Positions 1 to 8,300 of a stretch of DNA of 49,847 nt are shown piece by piece; position 1 is the first letter of the stretch; the number at the start of each line of letters is the position of its first letter. The notes beneath the pieces were generated by a model. It was given only the letters and a program-made list of their open reading frames with translations. It was not told where the DNA came from and ran no database searches. The DNA comes from Bacteroidales bacterium UBA1216 (lineage in GTDB: Bacteria; Bacteroidota; Bacteroidia; Bacteroidales; Paludibacteraceae), in assembly GCA_002309255.1 (NCBI GenBank), contig DBXI01000037.1, positions 1 through 49,847 on the forward strand, read 5' to 3'. The position numbers and the translations under genes are program-made.

Positions 1-1
1 T

Positions 2-43
2 CTCCCCAAAGAGTGCACTACGTTAGCGCTCTTTGGGGACCCC
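2..43. repeat. Palindromic spacer module D, copy 1
   Basis: A hairpin is visible: CCCCAAAGAG at 4-13 pairs perfectly with CTCTTTGGGG at 29-38, around a loop containing GTGCACTACGTTAGCG. The same loop word and the TTTGGGGACCCC edge recur inverted at 31965-32008, and the edge recurs in the C modules at 23.0 and 43.0 kb. A second small inverted repeat (ACATTGT at 69-75, ACAATGT at 90-96) follows. No gene is seen between 1 and 177. Confidence 0.6.
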
Positions 44-110
44 TTTGAAGGGTGTGGTGGGCGGGTGAACATTGTAGCGAAAAGCGAGAACAATGTAAGG
101 GTACAATACA

Positions 111-142
111 AAATAACGCGCGTATGTGTACGCGCGTTATTT
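111..142. terminator. Hairpin terminator-like palindrome
   Basis: A 12-bp perfect stem (AAATAACGCGCG and its complement) encloses an 8-nt loop and ends in TTATTT. It would work best as a terminator for a gene upstream of the window, read on the plus strand. The U tract is short. Confidence 0.55.
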
Positions 143-177
143 ATTGACCTACATCCCGAACCAAGAGAACCATTGTT

Positions 178-543
178 GTGAAGGGTGCGATGGTCGGAGG
201 GGCAGGTGTTGATGGCTTATCCACCGAAATTATCGAAGCGGATGTCCTGATCCTCTACGCCGAGAGAATGGAGCTGGCCAAGACGGTCCTCGACCTGTTC
301 CACTCCCTCTTCTCACGCATCACGCAAACCGCCTACGGCAAAGGCGCAGCGCAAGCCGTGGAAGATGAACTGCGGGGCGCATGTACCTCCGCACCCAAGC
401 TCATCCGGGCCATCCGCTTCAACGAAGCAATGGGTTATCTCAACACCCGAACCCTTTCCTCTGCTTTTCTCTACCGCCTGCTTGACGAGCATTTCGGCTT
501 GTCGTTCAAACTGCGCAACTTCCAAGACTACCGCAACAAATAG
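178..543 (+). CDS. Small hypothetical protein, 121 aa
   Basis: I do not recognise this protein. The frame opens with GTG at 178; the only nearby in-frame ATG (187) would shorten it by three residues. It is soluble, with no signal peptide or membrane segment, and looks mostly helical. The C-terminal half is charged and aromatic (NEAMGYLNTRTLSSAFLYRL, then LDEHFGLSFKLRNFQDYRNK). Codon use resembles the neighbours, and the gene is followed by a TCTGCG-rich repeat and then a good terminator, both of which support a real transcription unit. It could be a plasmid- or transposon-borne accessory protein, since an IS-end relic lies 180 bp downstream, but nothing in the sequence fixes a function. Confidence 0.5.
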   Translation: MKGAMVGGAGVDGLSTEIIEADVLILYAERMELAKTVLDLFHSLFSRITQTAYGKGAAQAVEDELRGACTSAPKLIRAIRFNEAMGYLNTRTLSSAFLYRLLDEHFGLSFKLRNFQDYRNK

Positions 544-544
544 A

Positions 545-619
545 TACTGCGTTTTTCTGCGCTTTTCTGCGCATGTTTAACCGCTTTTCTGCGTAAATAC
601 TGCGCTTCTCTGCGTAAAT
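545..619. repeat. TTTTCTGCG short tandem-like repeats
   Basis: The word TTTCTGCG or TTCTCTGCG occurs about six times with irregular spacing, including two longer copies of CTGCGTAAAT. It begins at the stop codon of the preceding gene and ends at the terminator. Similar low-complexity word spacers occur between many genes of this window. Confidence 0.6.
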
Positions 620-649
620 GAGGCTCACATTTGTGGGTCTCATTTTTTT
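616..649 (+). terminator. Rho-independent terminator of the first gene
   Basis: AATGAGGCTCAC pairs with GTGGGTCTCATT around a 4-nt loop (two G-U pairs), followed directly by a run of seven T. It lies 75 bp after the stop at 543, in the right orientation to end that transcript. Confidence 0.75.
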
Positions 650-661
650 GTTGTACTTTTG
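630..661 (+). promoter_or_regulatory. Bacteroidetes-type promoter, no clear gene behind it
   Basis: TTTG at 630-633, exactly 20 nt, then TACTTTTG at 654-661 fits the Bacteroidetes consensus (TTTG, N19-21, TAnnTTTG). The expected start is near 668. No open frame of useful length follows before the AraC gene, so it may be a relic or drive a short RNA. Confidence 0.55.
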
Positions 662-681
662 CAGCGGATTCCACGAAAAAA

Positions 682-708
682 CGGTAGCGCTACCGATTGT
701 TAAACAAT
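682..708. promoter_or_regulatory. Two adjacent perfect palindromes, operator-like
   Basis: CGGTAGCGCTACCG (682-695) is a perfect 14-bp palindrome and ATTGTTAAACAAT (696-708) is a perfect 13-bp one, lying end to end about 15-40 nt after the predicted start of the promoter at 630-661. The geometry suits repressor binding. The protein that would bind is not identifiable; an AraC-type regulator is encoded 370 bp downstream. Confidence 0.4.
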
Positions 709-726
709 AAAACAATCAAGCATTAT

Positions 727-744
727 CATTAGTGTCCACTAAAA
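727..744. mobile_element. Orphan inverted-repeat end of the MITE/IS family
   Basis: CATTAGTGTCCACTAAAA followed by AAAAACAAAAAC matches the left end of the 110-bp element at 18794-18903 (CACTAATGTCCACTAAAA, then TAAAACAAAAAG). No opposite end is seen downstream, so this is a decayed or truncated copy. The 200 bp after it hold no transposase frame. Confidence 0.55.
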
Positions 745-943
745 AAAAACAAAAACATAAATTAACCCTTTTGAATGCTTTTGAGCGCTGCTCTATGCAT
801 AAATTACTACCAAAAACTCCTTAAAAGTGCACTTTTAGATAGTTTTTACTACTAATTTCTGCACTCTGACGAGTAAAAGCCTTCAAAAGAAATAAACATA
901 AAAAACATGTTCGTTTCAATACATTGCTTATGTAAAGGCTTGC

Positions 944-974
944 TTGTATTTATCAAAAAATAATCGTATCTTTG
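944..974 (+). promoter_or_regulatory. Promoter of the AraC-family gene
   Basis: TTG at 944-946, 20 nt, and TATCTTTG at 967-974 make a good Bacteroidetes promoter. Transcription would start near 981 and give a leader of about 97 nt. Confidence 0.7.
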
Positions 975-1048
975 CATTCGCAAAGGTTATCGCCCCTTAC
1001 CCCGTGGCGTTTTTCCCCGTTTGTCGGGGACAACCTAGTGTATCTTTG
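975..1048 (+). promoter_or_regulatory. Structured 5' leader, copy 1 (AraC gene)
   Basis: This stretch is nearly the same as 2130-2201, the leader of the BspA-like gene: GCAAAGGTTA, a C-rich arm, GCGTTTTTCCC, GGGGACAACCTA, TGTATCTTTG. It can fold with CAAAG pairing CTTTG at the ends, AGGTT pairing AACCT inside, and a CCCCG-loop-CGGGG hairpin. The stems survive the differences between the copies, while the hairpin loop differs. It could be a cis-regulatory RNA shared by the two genes or a recently copied spacer. Confidence 0.55.
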
Positions 1049-1077
1049 TACCGAATTTACAAATTTTCAAATCCCCA

Positions 1078-1962
1078 ATGTCCAATCCCCTTCACTCCGC
1101 CCCAAGCCCCGAAGTGCCCAAGCTGGACAAGTTCAACTTCTTCACCTGGCACAGCTCTCTCAGAAAGGATCCGTATGACCTGCTGACGCTATCCAAGATA
1201 GAAGGCCGCATACCTGCTCTGCCGGAGCTATTCACGCCGCCCACGTATGCACTTGAATTTGTCACTCGAGGAACCATCATGGGCAAAGTCAATGATGCGG
1301 TTGTTCCGCTTACAGCCAATTCCTGCGTCTTTTGGATGGCTGATCATGTGATGAAAGATGTGCAGACCAGCCCCGACTGCGAGATCTATACTCTGGGCTT
1401 CACCGCCGAGTATGCCGAAGCCTTGAACATCCATATCTCGCAAGCGCAGTTCTCGCACCTGCTGATGCACCCCGTCTGGCAAGTAACTGATTTACAGATG
1501 CGCATCGTACTCCGATACATCGAACTGCTGCACGTGCTGATCGATGAGGATAGACATAGCGCCGTGCTCAACATGGTGCGTTCGCTCATATATTTCCTGT
1601 CGGAAGGCACCTCGCTCACCCCACAGCAGTCTCTCCCTCGTGCCGAGCAGATTTGCGGTCAGTTCCTGTCGCTCGTTGAGCTCCACTGCCGCGAGCAGCA
1701 CGCCGTTGAGTGGTATGCCCGGCAGATGTCTCTCGCCCCCAAATACCTCTCCAATGTTCTCAATCAAACCATGAAAATCTCGCCCAACGCCTGCATCGAC
1801 CGCGCGCTCATCCGTCAGGCTAAATCCCTTTTGTCCTCAACTTCACTTTCCGTGCAGCAGATCAGCGACCGCCTCGGCTTCCTCAACCAGTCGCATTTCG
1901 GCACCTTCTTCCGGCGCCACACCGGCACTCCCCCTTCCGCCTTCAAGACCGCGAACAGATAA
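1078..1962 (+). CDS. AraC-family transcriptional regulator
   Basis: A 294-residue DNA-binding regulator. Residues from about 188 form the AraC/XylS domain: first helix-turn-helix around AVEWYARQMSLAPKYLSNVL (from about 210) and second around SVQQISDRLGFLNQSHFGTF (from about 258), ending in the typical GTPPSAFK. The first 170 residues look like an AraC-type cupin effector domain (TRGTIMGKVNDAVVPL, then CVFWMADHV), as in many Bacteroidales regulators of carbohydrate or stress genes. ATG at 1078 suits the promoter at 944-974. It lies alone, and its leader matches that of the giant surface protein downstream, so common control or autoregulation of both is plausible but unproven. The ligand cannot be told from sequence. 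Confidence 0.9.
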   Translation: MSNPLHSAPSPEVPKLDKFNFFTWHSSLRKDPYDLLTLSKIEGRIPALPELFTPPTYALEFVTRGTIMGKVNDAVVPLTANSCVFWMADHVMKDVQTSPDCEIYTLGFTAEYAEALNIHISQAQFSHLLMHPVWQVTDLQMRIVLRYIELLHVLIDEDRHSAVLNMVRSLIYFLSEGTSLTPQQSLPRAEQICGQFLSLVELHCREQHAVEWYARQMSLAPKYLSNVLNQTMKISPNACIDRALIRQAKSLLSSTSLSVQQISDRLGFLNQSHFGTFFRRHTGTPPSAFKTANR

Positions 1963-2059
1963 AGAGACGGTGGAGTCGTACGAAGCGACGAAAAGTCTGT
2001 GAAGGCTGCGCCGTTTATTGCGCTATGCGCGATTATGGTGGCTGCGCCACGTTTATAAC

Positions 2060-2088
2060 AAAAAAGTACAGATTTTTGCACTTTTTTT
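2060..2088 (+). terminator. Terminator after the AraC gene
   Basis: AAAAAAGTACA and TGCACTTTTTTT form a stem (one mismatch) around GATTTT, with a T7 tail. It is homologous to the terminator at 32377-32407, where the stem is perfect. Confidence 0.7.
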
Positions 2089-2097
2089 GTGATTATA

Positions 2098-2129
2098 TTT
2101 GCAAATATGGATTTTTTTTTGTAACTTTG
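2098..2129 (+). promoter_or_regulatory. Promoter of the BspA-like gene
   Basis: TTTG at 2098-2101, exactly 20 nt, and TAACTTTG at 2122-2129. The spacing and sequence are shared with the murC promoter at 32416-32447. A run of nine T lies in the spacer. Confidence 0.75.
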
Positions 2130-2201
2130 CAAGCGCAAAGGTTACACCCCTTTCCCTGTAGCGTTTTTCCCGATTAACGGGGACAACCTAATGTATCTTT
2201 G
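2130..2201 (+). promoter_or_regulatory. Structured 5' leader, copy 2 (BspA-like gene)
   Basis: It corresponds to 975-1048 (araC leader) with a few substitutions and small length changes: GCGCAAAGGTTAC, CCCGATTAACGGGG, ACAACCTA, TGTATCTTTG. AGGTT/AACCT and CCCG/CGGG stems remain possible, and GCAAAG/CTTTGC closes the fold. About 100 further nt of GC-rich leader (2202-2304) precede the start codon and are not shared. Confidence 0.55.
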
Positions 2202-2304
2202 CAGGCAACCGTACACGAAGGGTGTGCCAGTATCGGCGTAAACCGCATTCGGCGCAAGTGGCGGCGGTACTAAATATATGATAACCATAGCCAATCACAA
2301 ACAA

Positions 2305-5300
2305 ATGAAAAAGATTTTTTCGTTTTTTGTAGCAGCAATACTGAGTTGCGCTGTTACGTTGCAGGCCGAGGTGACCGCACAAGTGGCGATCACAGTTAAG
2401 TCTTTGTCCGGGCTGAGTGATGAGTTGTTACTGCTTGAGATGCCCGGCACCTCAGCCGGATTCGATAGCGGTTGGGATACGGAAAAGATGGTGCAGACCG
2501 ATACAATGGCCATCTTCCTGTATGCGGTGATTGACGGAATGCCATGCTCAAGGTATGTTACGGACGACCTGAATGAGACAGAAATCGTTATTCAGAGCTA
2601 CGTGCAGGATGCAGATTACACGTTTGAGTTCGGCAGTTTGGGCGGCAAGCAGCTCTACCTGTACGATGCGGAGCTGGATAGCATAGTGCCGATAACGGAA
2701 GATGAGCGCTATGCGTTCACCTGCGATCCTGGCTACACCTTAGACGGCCGGTTCACGATTCGCAGCGAACAGAATGATTTGACCGGCGGTGATGATCCGA
2801 CAACAGGTGGTGACGACATGATGACTGCCTACTTCATCAACTCACAGGGTTGGGATGTACGCGCATATATCTATGACTGGAAGGATGAGAACTGGGAGAC
2901 GGTGACCGATGATGTTACCACGACGAAAGCAGAAGAGTTGATCAATGGGTTCGAGGTATATATGTACCAGTTCTCTGCCGGATTAGAGAAACCGCACTTC
3001 CTCTTCATGAACGGTACGATCAATGATGGTGCTGCACGCACCGATTACCAACCCTACTCTTCCGATCGTCCGTTCTTCTGCCTGGATGGCACACTCGACT
3101 CATCGGGCTACGCCAATGGCGCATGGTATGAATCGCCGGAAGCCTACTTGGCCGCCGTCAACGACACGATCAAACCAACTGAATCGGAAACAGAGCATGT
3201 GCAGATAGGTGACCTGTATTACAACCTGGACGTTGTGAACAGAACGGCGGCGGTGACGTTCCAGGAAGAATATTCCCAAAGCAACTACTCCGGTTTAGCT
3301 ACCATCGTTATTCCTTCCACCATTGAATACAACGTTGTCACCTATAGCGTCACAAACATTGGAGAACGTGCGTTCACTCATTGCTCCGATCTAACGAGTG
3401 TGTTTATCCCTAATAGCATCATAACCATAGGACGGGGTGCTTTCTCTGATTCCTACAATCTGACGAGTTTGACTATTCCTATCAGCGTATTAAGCATAGA
3501 GGAATATGCGTTCGAGTATTGCTTAAGTCTGACGAGTATCACCAGCGAAGCAATTACGCCACCGACTTGCGGTACTGATGTGTTCAGCAATGTTAATACA
3601 AGTATTCCCTTATACGTGCCCACAGAAAGTGTCGAGGCCTATCAGAAAGCAGATGGCTGGGGCGAGTTCACGAACATCCTCCCAATCCCCGGTACAGATC
3701 TGGAATGCGAACCGGTTGAGATGTCGGAAGACGCGACTATTTGTGAAGGCAATATGTATATATGGCGAGATATGACATATGCCGAAACAGGCGTATATCG
3801 TGATACCGCTTGGTCAGTATCGGGTGTATGCGACAGCGTGCACTATGTGCTGAACCTAACCGTCCAGCCGCAAGATGAAACGATATTGGATACAGTCTTT
3901 ATCACTGAAGGTGAGGCCTATGATTGGAATGGTACGAGTCTTACCGAGTCCGTTACATATCGTGATACATTAGCCGCATTTAATGGCTGTGATAGTATCG
4001 TCACGTTGATACTGATCGTCAATCAACCGGAGCAATGTATCATTGCCCGTGGCACATGTGGAGATAGTCTAACATGGGTGCTCGATTGTGATAGTGTACT
4101 GACAATTAGTGGTAATGGCGCAATGGAAGATTACGAATATTCGGGTTACGTGCCATGGACTGATTATAAAAGTGACATAAAACAAATAGTGATTGGATCG
4201 AATGTCACGAGCATCGGAGATTTTGCATTCTACCAGCATTCAAAAATTACAAGCATCAATCTTCCTGATAATATCACACGAATAGGAGTACACTCAATAG
4301 CATATTGTGAAAAATTGACGTATTTTGCAATTCCACAAAGCGTTGTTAGTATAGGCGAATTTGCTTTTACAGGATGTAGTGGAATCACATCACCATTGTA
4401 CAATGAGCATGTATTTGCTTATTTGCCTAATTCGTATTCCGGCGAATACTCAATACCTAATGGAGTAGAAACAATAGCAGGCGGAGCATTTTGGCAATGT
4501 AAAAATCTGACGGGAATAACAATCCCCAATAGTGTGACGAGTATAGGTGCTTGTGCGTTTGAGGGATGTCAGAGCCTTACAGATATTACTATTCCATATG
4601 GTGTAACAAGCATAGAACGCCAGACATTTAGTTCTTGCTCAAATCTAAGAAGCATATCGCTTCCTAATAGTTTATTAAGCATTGGTCAATTTGCATTTAG
4701 CACTGACCACCAATTAACAAGTGTTAATATACCCACTAGTGTTCTAAATATAGAAAAATTTGCATTTGACGGCTGCAAAGGCATAACAAGTATATTCATT
4801 CCAAGTAGTGTCCAAAATATAGGGGAAGGAGCTTTTAAGGCGTGCTTCAATTTGGAGCATATTGAAGTGGATGCCGGAAATAGCATATACGACAGCCGTG
4901 AAAATTGTTCTGCTATCATTGAGACGACTACTAATACACTTATTTGTGGTTGCTCGAATACGACAATTCCTAGTAGCATCACCCACATTGGTCCCCATGC
5001 ATTTAGTGAATGTAGCCGCATTACATCATTTGAAATTCCAGACAATATTATAGATATTGGAAATAGCGCGTTTAATGGTTGTTATAGTCTCGTGAGTCTA
5101 ATTCTTTATAATAATTTAACAAGTATAGGGAATTGGGCGTTCTACAACTGTCGTAGTCTTATAGAGTTGTCTATTCCTAAAAGTGTTACCTATATTGGAG
5201 AAGGAGCCTTTACGGGTTGTTATGGTTTAGAGAGAATCATTTGCGCAATACCAGAACCACTCACTATAGATAGCACGGCATTCAAAACTGTCAATCCCTC

Positions 5301-8300
5301 TATTCCGCTATATGTGCCTGAAGAATCTGTCGAATTATACCAAAACGCTGAATATTGGAAGGAGTTCACGAATATCAAAGCGATTGGTGATAGCATCGTT
5401 GAGCCGCAGCCGAGTGATACGACCTCAACGCGCACAATATACCTCCGTATAATTGATGAATGGAAAACAGAGACAACCAAATATGCCGTATGGTACTGGA
5501 TGACCGGCAAGGATGGCACTTGGACAGATTGGATGACACAGGTAGATGAAACAATCTGGTCGGTACAGATACCGGCATCTACGGAGAACGTGATTTTCTG
5601 CAGATTCAATCCCGAAGCCGAGGCTCCTGATTGGAATTACTTATGGAATCAGACGGTTAATTTGGCACTCACGGACTCCGATCTGTTCACCATCACCGGT
5701 CTAGCCGAAACGGCACTATACGGCGGTGTATGGTCTGTATATGGCGAAGAGCCGCAGCCTGAGACAGGGACCTTTACTGTGACCTTTACGCCGGAGGATT
5801 TTGCCGGTCAAGGCACATCGGGCTCAGGCGGCGCAGTAGCTGCAAGCAAGGACGGAGTGAAGTTCAGTTGCGTCAAGGCCTACGGAGCAGAGACGCATCT
5901 GAGGTGCTATAAGATTGATACCATAACGATCACTTCCGAATCCACCATCACCGCCATTGACTTCACGTTTGAAGAAAAGTACCAAGGCAATCTTGAGATG
6001 CACTATGAAGTAGGCGACAAAGAATGGATGACTGAAGTAACCGCTCAAGTGCGCATCACAGGTGTCAATGTCACGGTTACCAAATCGGAAGTAGTTGCTC
6101 CTGACACCATAGTTGAGTTCCCTGACAACAGCCTGTGGCCGATTTTGATGGATGAATATACACTGAATAAGTACGCAGGCAATATTGTTGCATCGTTTAT
6201 CCAGAATGATGCAGATAGATTCCTGTATGTATGGGATAACTCATATACAGGAGGGGATATTACCGGAAAGAACTTCTATGGCAATAAAAACGGCTATCTG
6301 GCGCTGGTGGTTTATGGGTCTTGGTCTGGTTGCGGATATACACTCACCGGAGATGGCGACAGCTGGAAGAATGTAGAACCATTGAGGCAAGCAATCATAG
6401 CTAATCCGGAGAAGTATTATCTGCACTTGGCTATCAAGTCCACCGACAACTATAGTCACTCGTTCTATCTGTTCGGTACAGAGACAACGCCATTCACATT
6501 AGGCGACACCACGCAGTATGGCGGATACATTTACAGCAATTTCGACCGCGACGGCGAATGGCATGAGTTCTACATCCCGATGGAACGATTTGTTGACGAG
6601 CTGAAAAATGTGAAAGTAGAAGCGGGACATGTTATTTTCTCCGCCCTGACACAAGGTGTACAAGGCGCAGAGCTGAATCTGGATGCCGTATTCTTCTGCG
6701 ACGAACAGATGAAGAACACGCTCATGGCAAGCGATCATGAAATTCTTTCAGGCACATGCGGCGACAGCCTGACGTGGGGACTCACCAAAGACAGCGTACT
6801 GACCATTGAAGGTAGTGGCGTCATGTATTGGCAGGGAGAATCAGCACCATGGTCAAATTATACGGATGAGATCACTTCCGTATCACTGCCTGAAGGTTTG
6901 ACCAACATATACAACAAAGCATTCGCCGGTTGCAATATAACATCAATACAGATTCCTTCCTCTGTTACATCCATCGGCAGCGATGCGTTTAACAGCACCA
7001 AATTGGCTTCGATTGATATTCCGAGCGGAGTGATCGAAATGGATGGCGCATTTTCATATTGCAGACTCCTGTCAGCAATCAACGTGGCGGAAGACAATTC
7101 GAAGTATGCATCCATTAATGGTGTGCTCTTTGACAAGAGCAAAACCACATTGCTCATCTATCCGACAAACAAGGCAGATACAACATATTCAGTACCCGAG
7201 GGAGTGACGGCCATTGCTGACCGCGCATTCCAGTATTGCAGTGCCATAGAATCTATGATCGTTGCGAACAGTGTCAAGAGCATTGGATACCAAGCTTTTT
7301 GGAGTTGTACATTTATGCATTCATTAGTACTGGGCACCAGTCTGGACACTATAGGCAACGGCGCATTCTCAGGATGCAACAGTTTAACTTCCGTAACTGT
7401 CAATTCGGCTTCAATAGTAGGCAAGGATTACAACGGACAAAGCGGATCGGCTAGCCAAAGCCTCATGATGCAACTTGGATGGCAGGTACAGGAAATCATC
7501 TTCGGTGAGGACATCACCCGAATCGGCAATTATGCCCTATACTACCCGAGCAAATCATCATGCAAGCTTCGTACATTCACCTTCCCTGCTAATATAGCCG
7601 AGATAGGTAAAGGTGCATTCTATAATTGCAAGTTTGACGAATTGTCTGTTCCTCAACAAGTGACCAGCATTGGCGAGAATGCATTCAAGAACATCAAACA
7701 AATATGGTACGACGGTTCAGCAACAGGCAGTCCGTGGGGCGCGAAATGCGTGAACAACAACTGCGCTACAGTAACGACAGAGGTTGATGTAACCGACGGC
7801 TCCATTGATGAATGGAACAACCTGCCGGTAGATTATGTATTTGAGTCCATTTGTCCGATAAATGCAAAACACCAAGCTCTCAAGAGTCTAAAGGTATATG
7901 CGCAAGACACATATATCAACCTGCTCGTAGAACCGGACATGACACTATTTACTGATCTAAGTTGGGTTCCGTTCCACGTATATTTGGATACAGATAACAG
8001 CGATGCAACGGGCGGCGATGACTTAGGATTGTTTACCGATCGCAATACGGACATCTACCTTGAAACAGCTTTATTCGTTGAAAATGAGCCATATGATTAT
8101 AATCCTGCCGTATTCAAATGGTGGGGTGAACCTGGCGGAAGCGGCTGGTATTGGCAAGATCCGACAGTTGAACACGACGGAAATGACTTCTGGGGCGCTA
8201 TAGTAGGCGAAGGCATGTTGCCTGTCGGCAATAGTCAGTACGTGGATGGCAAGTTTGAGATACAACTTAACCGCGAACTGATTCCTGCTACTTGGGACGA

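Larger units (their letters stand above)
1966..2129 (+). repeat. Terminator-promoter cassette with lipoprotein tail, copy 1
   Basis: This 164-bp stretch is homologous to 32283-32447 over its whole length. It starts with the last codons of a small lipoprotein gene (reading TVESYEATKSL then stop, against TIESYDATKRL at the other locus), then a GTGGC-GCCAC hairpin, a terminator and a complete promoter. It begins four bases after the araC stop. Here only the gene tail is present, so this copy is a fragment placed between araC and the BspA-like gene. Confidence 0.75.

Noticed and set aside
1020..1048. Second promoter at TATCTTTG (1041-1048)
   Set aside because: The spacing to an upstream TTTG is only 17 nt, and the corresponding TTTG is missing in the copy at 2130-2201; the box more likely closes the leader fold.
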